Below are positions 17,355 through 26,156 of a stretch of 64,000 nucleotides of DNA, piece after piece. Below the pieces are notes generated by a model. That model was not told the DNA's origin, did not search any database, and saw nothing but the letters and a program-made list of their open reading frames with translations. Each line of letters begins with the position of its first letter. Positions within the stretch are counted from its first letter, which is position 1. This DNA comes from Lichenicoccus sp964235615 (GTDB taxonomy: Bacteria > Pseudomonadota > Alphaproteobacteria > Acetobacterales > Acetobacteraceae): NCBI GenBank assembly GCA_964235615.1, contig CAXSEE010000001.1, forward strand, positions 1 to 64,000, written 5' to 3'. The translations under genes were made by a program, and so were the position numbers.

Positions 17355-18970
17355 GGCAGCCGGTGCTCTCGATCGAGGCGCTGAGTGTCACGTTGCCGAG
17401 CGACAGCGATCGCCGCTTCGCCGTGCAGGATGTCAGCCTGGATGTGGCGCGCGGCGAGATCCTCTGCATCGTCGGCGAGTCCGGCTCGGGAAAATCCGTC
17501 CTGACCAGCGCCATCATGGGCGCGTTGCCGGATGGATTGGCATTGTCCGGCGGCAGGATCCTGTTCGAGGGCCGGGACATCAGCCGGCTGCCCGAGGCGG
17601 CGATGCGCAGGCTGCGTGGTGCTTCCATTGCCATGATCTTCCAGGAGCCGATGTCGGCTCTCAATCCCGCGCTCACGGTGGCCGACCAGATCGAGGAAGT
17701 CTTCGAGCTGCACCGCCCCGCCATGCCCCGGGAGGAAAGACGCAGGCGTGTGCTCGCATTGCTGCACGATGTCAGGCTGCCCGATCCGGAAACCCTGTCG
17801 CGAAGGCTGCCGCACCAGCTTTCCGGCGGGCAGTGCCAGCGGATCGTGATCGCCATGGCGCTGGCGCTGGATCCGGTGCTGCTGATCGCCGATGAGCCGA
17901 CCACGGCGCTGGATGTCACCACGCAGGCCCAGATCCTGCGCCTGATGCGCGAGTTGCGTGACGAGCATGGCCACGCGATCCTGTTCATCACCCATGATCT
18001 CGGCGTGGTCGCCGACATCGCCGACAACGTGGTGGTGATGCGTCAGGGGCGGATGGTGGAGCAGGGACCGATGCTGCAGGTCCTGACCGATCCACGTGAT
18101 CCATACACGAAGATGCTGGTGGAGACGCTGCCCGGAACGGTGCCGAAGCATGATCTGCCGCCGCGGGCCTATCCGGCGGTCTCGGTGCGCAATGTCGTGA
18201 AGCATTACGGCCGCAACCGCGCGCTGGACGATATCAGCTTCGACCTGGCGCGCGGCTCGACCCTGGCGATCGTGGGTGAATCCGGTTGCGGCAAAAGCAC
18301 GCTGGCGCGGGCGGTCATCCGTCTCGCGGAAGTCGACTCCGGCCAGGTGGTCATCGACGGCGTCGATTTCGCGACCCTGTCCGGCCGCAGGCTGCGGCAG
18401 ATGCGCCGGACCGTGCAGATGGTGTTCCAGGATCCGTACGGCGCGCTCAATCCGAGGCGCAATGTCGGCAAGATCCTGCGCCGGGCCGGCAGGCTCAGCG
18501 GATTGTCCGCAGCCGACGCGCGAGCGCAGGCCCTGGCGTTGATCGACATGGTTGGTCTTCCGCCCGAGGCCTTGCTGCGTGGCGTCGATGCATTTTCCGG
18601 CGGACAAAGGCAGCGCGTCGGCATCGCGCGCGCGCTCGCCATGCGCCCAGGCGTGATCATCGCCGATGAGATCGTGGCGGCGCTGGACATGTCGATGCAG
18701 GCGCAGATCCTCGACCTGCTGGCGCGCCTGAAACGCGATGCCGGCCTGACCTTGCTGTTCATAACCCATGATCTGCGCGTGGCCGCCGAAATCGCCGACA
18801 CCGTTGCCGTGATGCACAAGGGGCGGATCGTGGAGATAGGGCCGGCGTCGAAGGTGTTTGCATCTCCCGTGCATGATTACACGCGGCAGTTGCTTGCAGC
18901 GATACCGGGGCAGGCCCTGCGCGGTGCCGCGCGATCGGCCATCGTCGCGCATCAGCCTGCCTCATGGTGA
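17351..18970 (+). CDS. Fused ABC ATPase (DppD-DppF type), two nucleotide-binding domains
   Basis: 539 residues with two complete ABC domains in one chain. Domain 1 has Walker A GESGSGKS, signature LSGGQCQR and Walker B LLIADEPTTALD. Domain 2 has Walker A GESGCGKS, signature FSGGQRQR and IIADEIVAALD. In domain 2 the usual Pro after the Walker B Glu is replaced (DEIVAALD instead of DEPxSALD). It powers the peptide-type importer encoded upstream, replacing separate D and F subunits. The 3' end overlaps the convergent choline-binding-protein gene by nine bases. Confidence 0.88.
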   Translation: MRQPVLSIEALSVTLPSDSDRRFAVQDVSLDVARGEILCIVGESGSGKSVLTSAIMGALPDGLALSGGRILFEGRDISRLPEAAMRRLRGASIAMIFQEPMSALNPALTVADQIEEVFELHRPAMPREERRRRVLALLHDVRLPDPETLSRRLPHQLSGGQCQRIVIAMALALDPVLLIADEPTTALDVTTQAQILRLMRELRDEHGHAILFITHDLGVVADIADNVVVMRQGRMVEQGPMLQVLTDPRDPYTKMLVETLPGTVPKHDLPPRAYPAVSVRNVVKHYGRNRALDDISFDLARGSTLAIVGESGCGKSTLARAVIRLAEVDSGQVVIDGVDFATLSGRRLRQMRRTVQMVFQDPYGALNPRRNVGKILRRAGRLSGLSAADARAQALALIDMVGLPPEALLRGVDAFSGGQRQRVGIARALAMRPGVIIADEIVAALDMSMQAQILDLLARLKRDAGLTLLFITHDLRVAAEIADTVAVMHKGRIVEIGPASKVFASPVHDYTRQLLAAIPGQALRGAARSAIVAHQPASW

Positions 18971-19852
18971 AGCCGGTATGCCGGCCATCCAGCGCCGCGC
19001 AAGCTCCGGATGTCGCGCCAGCGCCGCGCGCGCTGCATCCGGACCGGCTTCGTGCCGTTCGGTCATCGCATGCATCATCTCGGTCTCGAGATTGGTGTCG
19101 AATGACACGTTATGCAGGAGCTTCCCCAGGATCGGGCATTCCTGGCTCAGCCCGTGCCGGGTTACCGTGTAGACCGTGCTGCTGCCGTAATCGGGTCCAA
19201 TGAAACCCTGTCCTCCCGATAGATAGACAAGACTGACCTGCGTGTTCATGGGATTCGGTTCCCAGGCGAGGAACACGATCCAGGCGTTTCGCGCCACCTC
19301 CCGCTGCATCTGCGCGCGCATGCCGAATTCGCTCGATTCGACCAGACGCCAGTCCTTGAGACCGTAGTTGCCGGTTTCGATCATGCGCCGGAGCCTCTCA
19401 TTCCCGGGCGATCCCGGGTCTATGCCGTAGATGCGGCGGTCGAACCGGTCGGCGAACCGGCTGAGATCCGCGATGTCATGCACCCCGGCCGCGGCGACAT
19501 AGGACGGGACGGCAAGCGTGAAGCGTGCGTGGGCCAGATTGGCCACGATCCTGTCGATCCGATGGGCGGCCAGCAGGGTATCGGCGAAATGCTGCTGTGC
19601 CGGCATCCAGTTGCCGAGGAACACGTCCAGCCGTCCGCTGGCCAGCGCCTGGAAGATGATCGGCACAGCCAGGGTCTCGATCTTCGGTGTGTATCCCGCA
19701 CGACGCAGGGTCTCGTCCAGCAAGGCGTCGGTGGCGGCGATGTCGCTCCAGCCGGGCTCCGCCACGCGCACCGTCCGGCAGGCTTGCAGGTCGTCGGCCA
19801 TCACCGGATGCGACGCCATCAACACCAGCCATGCCGCGAACATGGCTCTCAC
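18962..19852 (-). CDS. choX: Choline/betaine-type ABC substrate-binding protein (ChoX-like), coupled to choline sulfatase
   Basis: 296 residues. A short signal peptide (MRAMFAAWLVLMASHPVMA) precedes an OpuAC domain. The four aromatic residues expected to box a quaternary ammonium are present: W35 (PGWSD), W82 (GNWMPA), Y118 (PSYVA) and W197 (LAWEPNPMN). They parallel the second copy at 39610. The GTG start at 19852 overlaps the TGA of the sulfatase gene (GTGA), pointing to translational coupling. No permease or ATPase follows, so it may feed the ChoWV channel encoded at 40.6-42.7 kb. Ligand could be choline or choline-O-sulfate; the coupling to BetC favours the latter but this is inference. 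Confidence 0.82.
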   Translation of the reverse strand: MRAMFAAWLVLMASHPVMADDLQACRTVRVAEPGWSDIAATDALLDETLRRAGYTPKIETLAVPIIFQALASGRLDVFLGNWMPAQQHFADTLLAAHRIDRIVANLAHARFTLAVPSYVAAAGVHDIADLSRFADRFDRRIYGIDPGSPGNERLRRMIETGNYGLKDWRLVESSEFGMRAQMQREVARNAWIVFLAWEPNPMNTQVSLVYLSGGQGFIGPDYGSSTVYTVTRHGLSQECPILGKLLHNVSFDTNLETEMMHAMTERHEAGPDAARAALARHPELARRWMAGIPASP

Positions 19853-21384
19853 GGGCCTGCTGGCCGATCGATTGCCGGGAACCGTGCCCGCGCCTCGATA
19901 TCGTCCAGCCGCATATGGCTGCGGACGTAGAGCTTGGCGGCGTCGCGGTCGGGCTGGTGATCCCAGGAACGGTGCGTCCCCCGGTTCAGGGCGTCGGCGA
20001 CGAAATGGCGGCGCTTCTGGCTGGCGAGGATTTCATCCCGAAGCCGATCGAGGTCCCAACGACGCGCCACTTCCACATGGAATTCCGCGACTTGCGCTGC
20101 ATGCGCGGCATCTTCCGCAAGGTTGGCCCGCTCGCCCGGATCCTGGGCGAGATCGAACAACTGATCCGGATCGGCCGGACAATGAATGAACTTGTAGGAC
20201 CCGCGCCGGATCATGACGACGGGCGCCACCGCGCCTTCTGCCGTGTATTCACCGATGACGCCGTCGTGTCCGGCAACACCGAGGCAATGGGGAAGCAGGC
20301 TGTGCCCATCGAGAGGCGTCGCATAATCCGTGACGTCGCCGGCAGAGGTGAGCTCCACCAGGGTCGGCAGCAGATCCACCAGAGACACGCACTCCCTGAC
20401 GCGCCGCGGCATGAAACGGTCCGGCGCGCCGATCATCAGCGGGATTCGGCAGCTGCCCTCGAAGAAGTTCATCTTGAACCATAGGCCATGCTCGCCCAGC
20501 ATCTCGCCATGGTCCGACAGCAGGATCACGATGGTGTCGTCGGCCATGCCGCTGCGATCGAGCGCTTCGAGCAGCAGGCCGGCATTGTCGTCGAAGAACG
20601 AGCAGGCGCCGTAATAGGCGCGGCGCGCGGCTCGGACCTGCTCCGGCGTTGGGATTGTCTGGTCCAGACCGATCACGTGACGCAGGCGCCGGCTGTGCGG
20701 ATCGTTCGCGGCCTCTTCCGCTGGCATGTCGATCCGCGCATCGTCGTAGCGGCTCCACCACGGGTCAGGAATGGTGAAGGGATCATGCGGATGGGTCAGG
20801 GACACCACCATGCAGAATGGTCTCCGGGCCGGATCCCCTTCCGGCGCACGCGCGATATCGAACAACTTCTGCCGCGCCGAGAACACCACTTCCTCGTCGA
20901 AGTCGATCTGGTTGGTGCGTATGCACCAGCCGGCGTCGGTCACGGACGCCATGCTGTGATACCATTCGGGCCGTTCGCGGAAGCGGGTCCAATCCGGGGT
21001 CCAGTTATAGTCGGCCGGATAGATATCCGTCGTCAGCCGCTCCTCGAAACCATGCAGCTGCTCCGGTCCGCAGAAATGCATTTTTCCCGCAAGGATGGTC
21101 TGGTATCCCGAGCGGCGCAGATAATGGGCGAATGTAGGAGTCTGCGAGGGAAACTCGGCGGCATTGTCGAACGCGCCAATCGCGCTCGGCAGACGGCCGG
21201 ACATCATGACGGCACGCGACGGCGCGCAGAGCGGCATGTTGCAATAGGCATTTTCGAAAACCACCGAACGCGCCGCCAGGCGGTCGAGATGGGGAGTTTT
21301 CGCAACCTGGTTTCCGTAGACCGGTAACGCGGAAGCCGCCATCTGATCGGCCATGAGGATCAGGATGTTCGGCTGTGTCTTCAT
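19849..21384 (-). CDS. betC: Choline-sulfatase
   Basis: 511 residues from ATG 21384. An alkaline-phosphatase-type sulfatase: MKTQPNILILMADQMA carries the metal-binding Asp13, and C53 in LCAPSRAVMMSGR is the CxPSR cysteine that becomes formylglycine. The C-terminal part (RWDLDRLRDEILASQKRR ... HRSWDHQPDRDAA) is the short domain typical of choline-sulfatases rather than arylsulfatases. It hydrolyses choline-O-sulfate to choline and sulfate. No signal peptide is seen, so it works in the cytoplasm. The stop overlaps the GTG of the choX-like gene downstream. The GbdR-like regulator lies 19 bases upstream. Confidence 0.9.
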   Translation of the reverse strand: MKTQPNILILMADQMAASALPVYGNQVAKTPHLDRLAARSVVFENAYCNMPLCAPSRAVMMSGRLPSAIGAFDNAAEFPSQTPTFAHYLRRSGYQTILAGKMHFCGPEQLHGFEERLTTDIYPADYNWTPDWTRFRERPEWYHSMASVTDAGWCIRTNQIDFDEEVVFSARQKLFDIARAPEGDPARRPFCMVVSLTHPHDPFTIPDPWWSRYDDARIDMPAEEAANDPHSRRLRHVIGLDQTIPTPEQVRAARRAYYGACSFFDDNAGLLLEALDRSGMADDTIVILLSDHGEMLGEHGLWFKMNFFEGSCRIPLMIGAPDRFMPRRVRECVSLVDLLPTLVELTSAGDVTDYATPLDGHSLLPHCLGVAGHDGVIGEYTAEGAVAPVVMIRRGSYKFIHCPADPDQLFDLAQDPGERANLAEDAAHAAQVAEFHVEVARRWDLDRLRDEILASQKRRHFVADALNRGTHRSWDHQPDRDAAKLYVRSHMRLDDIEARARFPAIDRPAGP

Positions 21385-21403
21385 GCCATACCCTGTAGAA
21401 TAA

Positions 21404-22348
21404 TCAGAGGTCGCCGAACAGCCGAACGCCTGCCCGCTCGGACCAGAACGGCGTAGCGGTTGGCCCACGCCCAGACGACACATGCGACGTCTCGGCCGAG
21501 GGCGGCTTCTCGATCAGCCGGGCGTTGCGTGCTTCGGTCGGGCTGTGGCCGAACACCATCTTGAACTGGCGGGAGAAATGGGCGCAGTCCGAAAACCCGG
21601 TCTCGATCGCAATCGTGGTGACGGACATGTCCGCGTTGGTCAGCAGCCAACGCCCATGGCGCAGGCGGAGCTGCCGGTAGTGGGCACCGGGCCTGACGCC
21701 GAGTGCTAACTGAAAAAGCCGTTCGAGCTGGCGTGGAGAGATATGAAGCTCGCGGGCGATTGCAGCAATGGAGACAGGAGAGGCGAGATTCTGCTCCATC
21801 AGCAGCAAGGCCCGCCGGACGCGGCTGTCCTGCACATCGTCATACCCTCCCTGCAGGGGCGGATGCGGCTGCAGGCTGGCCTCGTCGCGTTGCATCCGGC
21901 CAAGCAGCAGCACATGGCTGGCTTTTTGCGCAATCGAGTGACCGAGGCGCTGCTCGATCAGGCAGGCTGCAAGGTCCGCGGCACCAACACCGCCGGCACA
22001 GGTGATCCGGTCGCGATCGACCAGGAACATCCGGTCCGTCACGACGGCATGGTCGGGGAAGTTCTCCTCGAAATCGCGGCTGTGGTACCAGCTGATGCAA
22101 CTGGTATAGTCCTGCATGAGGCCGGCCCGGCACAGCACGAATACGCCGGTGCAGATGCCGATGAGCTTGACGCCGGCACGAGCGGCCTTGTGCAGATAAT
22201 CGATGGTCGCGTCATCCACCTGCCGCCGGCCATGCAACAGGCCGCCGACAATGACGATATAGTCGAAGCCGCGCGGATCGACGAAGCCGCTGGTGCGGCT
22301 TACGGTGACGCCGCAACTGGCGTTCGCCGGTTCCGGCCGATCGCTCAT
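21404..22348 (-). CDS. GlxA/GbdR-type AraC-family regulator, N-terminus probably disrupted
   Basis: 314 residues from ATG 22348. The DJ-1/PfpI-like (GATase-1) domain shows DYIVIVGGLLHGR, GICTGVFVLCRAGL and GGVGAADLAACLIEQ. The C-terminal AraC helix-turn-helix pair has ISPRQLERLFQLALG and IAIETGFSDCAHFSRQFK. GbdR of Pseudomonas, the activator of glycine betaine and dimethylglycine genes, has the same architecture, and the position beside betC fits such a role. The start is a problem: conserved sequence continues upstream in frame (KLSVGIILAENFTLSAFALF) without an ATG, GTG or TTG. The protein from 22348 would lack the first strands and helices of the DJ-1 domain. See the 22349-22562 entry. Confidence 0.8.
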   Translation of the reverse strand: MSDRPEPANASCGVTVSRTSGFVDPRGFDYIVIVGGLLHGRRQVDDATIDYLHKAARAGVKLIGICTGVFVLCRAGLMQDYTSCISWYHSRDFEENFPDHAVVTDRMFLVDRDRITCAGGVGAADLAACLIEQRLGHSIAQKASHVLLLGRMQRDEASLQPHPPLQGGYDDVQDSRVRRALLLMEQNLASPVSIAAIARELHISPRQLERLFQLALGVRPGAHYRQLRLRHGRWLLTNADMSVTTIAIETGFSDCAHFSRQFKMVFGHSPTEARNARLIEKPPSAETSHVSSGRGPTATPFWSERAGVRLFGDL

Positions 22349-22562
22349 GACCGACCATTGGCAGAGGATCTGCCGGCTGCGGTCCCCCTCGTCGGCCGCC
22401 AGTCTCAGATGATCGACGAACAGCGCGAACGCCGACAGTGTGAAATTCTCGGCCAGGATGATCCCGACCGACAGCTTGGCGCGCGGCGAACGCGGTGCCT
22501 GATCCGAAAACGGGTGATGCGTGCGGGTGATGCGCGATCTCCTGGTGAGGATGCCTGCTCAT
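22349..22562 (-). pseudogene. Disrupted 5' coding region of the GbdR-like regulator
   Basis: The reverse-strand frame of the regulator stays open up to a TGA at 22561-22559 and reads ...SPRAKLSVGIILAENF, TLSAFALFVDHLRLAADEGDR in two stretches. This is the normal N-terminal strand and helix of GlxA proteins. No standard start codon lies in that frame. In the neighbouring frame an ATG at 22562 opens MSRHPHQEIAHHPHASP; one extra base near the CCCGTTTT run (about 22507-22514) would explain the break. Either the gene is frameshifted (real or a sequencing error) or it uses a non-standard start such as the ATC after AGGAG. Confidence 0.5.
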
Positions 22563-22709
22563 CTGGCGGCGGAACATCACCAGCGCCAGCGCGAGGTTCA
22601 TTGCGAAACTTGTGCCGCTCCGGGCACTGCTTGCTGTTTCCAAAAAAGCGATCCGCCGATCTGCCTGCTTGCCCAACGATCGCGCATGACGGTTGCGTCC
22701 CTGCCTTGA

Positions 22710-22990
22710 AAACGTGCTTCCCGAACAGTCTTCCTGCCAAGGTGTGGCTGGCGATCCTCGATCAGGAGCTTTCATCGGATGATCTGCAGGCGACATTGCC
22801 GCGTCTGAGCGAGCCGGTATTGCCGATCTGGGGTGGCACGGACCCGATCATGCTGCCGGAGAACCGACAGACGCTGCGTAACGCTCTGCCGAAGGCGCAG
22901 GTGAAGATACTGCCCGATTACGGCCATAACCCGTTCTGGAAAGATCCCACCGCGGCCGCGAAGGTCATCAACGCCTCTCTGGCTTCCTGA
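22710..22990 (+). pseudogene. C-terminal remnant of an alpha/beta-hydrolase
   Basis: Forward-strand coding ending at the TGA of 22988-22990. The last ~75 codons read as the end of an alpha/beta-hydrolase: PVLPIWGGTDPIMLPEN holds the catalytic-acid region and ILPDYGHNPFWKDP the catalytic His. The nucleophile elbow (GxSxG) and all earlier parts are missing; upstream the frame only antisenses the regulator. It looks like the stump of a gene cut during assembly of this region, between the regulator and betA. Confidence 0.6.
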
Positions 22991-23017
22991 TCCAGCCGGC
23001 GAAGGCTCGCTCCCCTG

Positions 23018-24667
23018 TCACGCTACGTAGTAGGGTACGGTCGCCCGAGGCAGCGGCGCCCGTCCGCGCACGATATCGGCGATCTTTTCCGCGATCATGA
23101 TGGTCGGTGCATTCAGGTTGCCTGTCACCACCTGCGGCATGATCGATGCATCGACCACGCGCAGCGCTTCCAGGCCATGCACGCGGCCCTGCCCGTCCAC
23201 CACGGCCATGTCATGCATCCCCATCGCATTCGAGCAGGAAGGATGATAGGCGGTCTCCGCCCTAGCCCGGACGAACGCGTCGATCTCGCTGTCCGTGACG
23301 CAGTCGGCACCTGGCGATATCTCGCGCCCGGCATAGGGTTCGAGAGCTTTCTGAGCGAATATGTCGCGGGTGATCCGGATGCCCGCACGGAACTCCTGCC
23401 AGTCCTGCTCATGCGACATGTAGTTGAACAGGATGCTGGGATGCCGCTTCGGGTCGCGTGAGACAAGCTGGATGCGTCCCCGGCTCGGCGAGCGCATGGA
23501 GCCGACATGGGCCTGGAAGCTGTGCGTCCTGATCGGATCACTGCCGTTGTAGTTCACCGCCACCGGCAGGAAATGATACTGCAGGTTCGGCCAGCCGACG
23601 CTGTCGTCGCTGCGTACGAAGCCGCCGGCCTCGAACTGGTTGCTGGCGCCGATGCCCGTGCCCGCGAGCAGCCATTCGGCGCCGATGCGCGGCTGATTGC
23701 GACGCTGGAACGCGGGCGACAGCGAGACCGGCTGCCGACACTCATATTGCATATACATCTCCAGGTGATCCTGAAGATTGGCGCCCACGCCGGGCAGGTC
23801 CAGGATCACCGGAATATCCAGTTCGCGCAGCAAGGTGGCGCGACCGATGCCGGAGCGCTGCAATATCTGCGGCGAGGCAATGGCGCCGCCGCAGAGGATG
23901 ACTTCGCGCCTTGCTCGTGCCACGCAGTCGCGGTCATGCACCGAATAGGCAACTCCGGTGGCGCGCCGCCCGGAGAACAGGATACGGTCCGTCAGCGCAT
24001 GGGTCACGATGCGCAGGCGCGGCCGGGCGCGGGCCTGGCCGAGATAGCCGCGCGCGGTGCTGGAACGCCTGCCGCGTGGCGTCACCGTCCGCGACATCGG
24101 GCCGAAGCCTTCCTGCCGGTAGCCGTTGAGGTCGTCGTTGCGTGGATGGCCCGCCTGTGTGGCGGCCTCGATCATGGCACGGAACAGGATATTGTTCCCG
24201 GCGTCCGGTGTCGTGACAGAGATCGGGCCGTCATCGCCATGATAGGCGTCCGCGCCGATGTCGCGCGTCTCGGACTTGCGGAAATAGGGCAGGCAGTCGT
24301 GGTAGCTCCAGTCCCCGAGACCCGGCCGCGTGGCCCAGTTGTCGTAGTCGAGCGCGTTGCCGCGGATATAGCACATGCCGTTGATCAACGAGGATCCGCC
24401 AAGACCCTTGCCACGGCCGCAATCCATGCGGCGGTTTTTCATGTGCGGTTCTGGGTCCGTTTCGTAACCCCAGTTATAGAGCCGGCCTTGCAGCGGATAG
24501 GCCAGCGCCGCCGGCATCTGCGTGCGGAAATCGAACCGGTAGTCCCGGCTCCCGGCTTCGAGCAGCAGCACAGTCACGTCCGCATCCTCGGTCAGGCGTG
24601 CGGCCAAAACATTCCCAGCCGATCCCGCGCCGATGATGATGAAATCATATTCGGACACGACGGACAC
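23018..24667 (-). CDS. betA: Choline dehydrogenase (GMC flavoprotein)
   Basis: 549 residues from GTG 24667, with AGAGGG just upstream; an ATG at 24694 inside betB and a GTG at 24658 are alternatives. The N-terminus matches BetA: SEYDFIIIGAGSAGNVLAARL, then RGKGLGGSSLINGMCYIRGN. Further conserved parts are TVTPRGRRSSTARGYL, QDHLEMYMQYE and YMSHEQDWQEFR. Active-site His (AYHPS) and Asn (GNLNAPT) are present. It oxidises choline to betaine aldehyde at the membrane and passes electrons to quinone. The usual HPCGTCKMG stretch reads HPSCSNAMG here, a small departure. Last gene of the soxB-to-betA series. No betI repressor gene is nearby. Confidence 0.92.
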   Translation of the reverse strand: MSVVSEYDFIIIGAGSAGNVLAARLTEDADVTVLLLEAGSRDYRFDFRTQMPAALAYPLQGRLYNWGYETDPEPHMKNRRMDCGRGKGLGGSSLINGMCYIRGNALDYDNWATRPGLGDWSYHDCLPYFRKSETRDIGADAYHGDDGPISVTTPDAGNNILFRAMIEAATQAGHPRNDDLNGYRQEGFGPMSRTVTPRGRRSSTARGYLGQARARPRLRIVTHALTDRILFSGRRATGVAYSVHDRDCVARARREVILCGGAIASPQILQRSGIGRATLLRELDIPVILDLPGVGANLQDHLEMYMQYECRQPVSLSPAFQRRNQPRIGAEWLLAGTGIGASNQFEAGGFVRSDDSVGWPNLQYHFLPVAVNYNGSDPIRTHSFQAHVGSMRSPSRGRIQLVSRDPKRHPSILFNYMSHEQDWQEFRAGIRITRDIFAQKALEPYAGREISPGADCVTDSEIDAFVRARAETAYHPSCSNAMGMHDMAVVDGQGRVHGLEALRVVDASIMPQVVTGNLNAPTIMIAEKIADIVRGRAPLPRATVPYYVA

Positions 24668-24677
24668 GAACCCTCTT

Positions 24678-26147
24678 TCAGAAGACGGAGCCAAAGCGGC
24701 CGAGCTCGACCTGGACCGACTTGATGCGCGTATACAGTGCCAGCGTCTCCATCCCGTTCTCGTGGCCGATGCCCGACTGCTTATGCCCGCCCACCGGCAT
24801 CTGCGGCGGCGACTCGCCCCAGCCGTTCAGCCAGCAGATGCCGGCCCGGATCCGGTGGATGACACGATGCGCACGCGCCAGGTTTTCGGTAACGACGCCG
24901 GCGGACAAGCCGAAATGCGTGTCGTTGGCGCGAGCGATCACCTCGTCCTCGTCGTCGAACGCCAGGATGCTCATCACGGGGCCGAAGATCTCCTCGCGGA
25001 CGATGGTCATCCGGTCGTTGCAATCGGTGAAGATGGTGGGCTCGACGTAAGCGCCCCGCGCATGTGCATCGCCGCCCACGCCGCCGCCTGTCAGCAGCTT
25101 CGCACCCTCCTCGCAGCCCCTGGCGATATAGCCCAGTACGCGATCCCGATGCGGGAAGCTCGCCAGCGGACCGAAGTTCGTGTCAGGCGACAGCGGATCG
25201 CCCATGCGTATGCGCGCCGTGCGCTCCAGCACCGCGATCTCGAAGGCGGCCAGGATGCTGCGATGGACGAACACGCGCGTGCCATTGGTGCAGACCTGGC
25301 CGGAGCTGTAGAAATTCGCCATCAGCGCGATGTCGGCCGCACGGGCAAGATCGGCATCGGCGAAGATGATCAGCGGCGCCTTGCCGCCCAGCTCCATCGT
25401 CACCTCCTTCAGCGACGAGGACGCCGCGCGCGCCATCACCGTCCGCCCGCTCGCAATACCGCCGGTGAAGGATATCTTGTCGATCCCCGCGTGATCGGTG
25501 AGTTGCTGTCCGACATCGCGGCCGTTGCCCTGGACCACATTGAACACGCCCGGCGGCAGTCCGGCCTCGCTGTAGATCTCCGCGAGTTTTTGGGCAGTCA
25601 GCGGCGTGATCTCGCTCGGCTTGAAGATCATGGCGTTGCCGGCCGCGAGTGCGGGTGCGGACTTCCACAGCGCGATCTGGATCGGGTAATTCCAGGCGCC
25701 GATCCCGGCCACGACGCCGATCGGCTCCCGCCGCGTGTAGAAGAAGCTGCTGTCGCGCAAAGGCAGCTGGATGCCTTCGAGGCTCTGGCATAGGCCGGCA
25801 TAATATTCGAGCACGTCCGCGCCGGTGGCGATATCGACCGATGCGGTTTCCGAGATCGGCTTGCCGGTGTCGAGCGTCTCGATCCGGGCGAGTTCTTCGT
25901 TGCGCGCGCGCAGGATGCCAACTGCGTGCAACAGGATACGCCCGCGTTCGGCGCCGGTCATCGACGCCCAGATTGATTGGCCATGGCGCGCACTGGAAAC
26001 AGCCCGTTCGATATCTGCCGACGTGGCGGGCTGGATCTCGGCAAGGACTTCACCATTCGCCGGATTGATGCTCTGGAACGCCTCCGCCCTCGTCGCCTCG
26101 ACGAAGCTGCCGTCGATATACGAGGTCTGCAAAGGGAACAGCGGCAT
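24678..26147 (-). CDS. betB: Betaine aldehyde dehydrogenase
   Basis: 489 residues of the aldehyde dehydrogenase superfamily. Visible features are PWNYP-like GAWNYPIQIALWKSAPALAAGN, the general-base Glu in VTMELGGKAPL, the catalytic Cys in SGQVCTNGTRV, and EEIFGPVMSI. The overall sequence is of the BetB subgroup and the gene is directly upstream of betA (10 bases). It oxidises betaine aldehyde to glycine betaine with NAD(P)+. The ATG at 26147 has GAAGG six bases upstream; the etfB-like gene ends nine bases before it. Confidence 0.9.
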   Translation of the reverse strand: MPLFPLQTSYIDGSFVEATRAEAFQSINPANGEVLAEIQPATSADIERAVSSARHGQSIWASMTGAERGRILLHAVGILRARNEELARIETLDTGKPISETASVDIATGADVLEYYAGLCQSLEGIQLPLRDSSFFYTRREPIGVVAGIGAWNYPIQIALWKSAPALAAGNAMIFKPSEITPLTAQKLAEIYSEAGLPPGVFNVVQGNGRDVGQQLTDHAGIDKISFTGGIASGRTVMARAASSSLKEVTMELGGKAPLIIFADADLARAADIALMANFYSSGQVCTNGTRVFVHRSILAAFEIAVLERTARIRMGDPLSPDTNFGPLASFPHRDRVLGYIARGCEEGAKLLTGGGVGGDAHARGAYVEPTIFTDCNDRMTIVREEIFGPVMSILAFDDEDEVIARANDTHFGLSAGVVTENLARAHRVIHRIRAGICWLNGWGESPPQMPVGGHKQSGIGHENGMETLALYTRIKSVQVELGRFGSVF

Positions 26148-26156
26148 CTCGGACCT

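Noticed and set aside
17135..18952. Reverse open frame of 605 codons
   Set aside because: Antisense to the fused ABC ATPase, whose Walker and signature motifs are complete.
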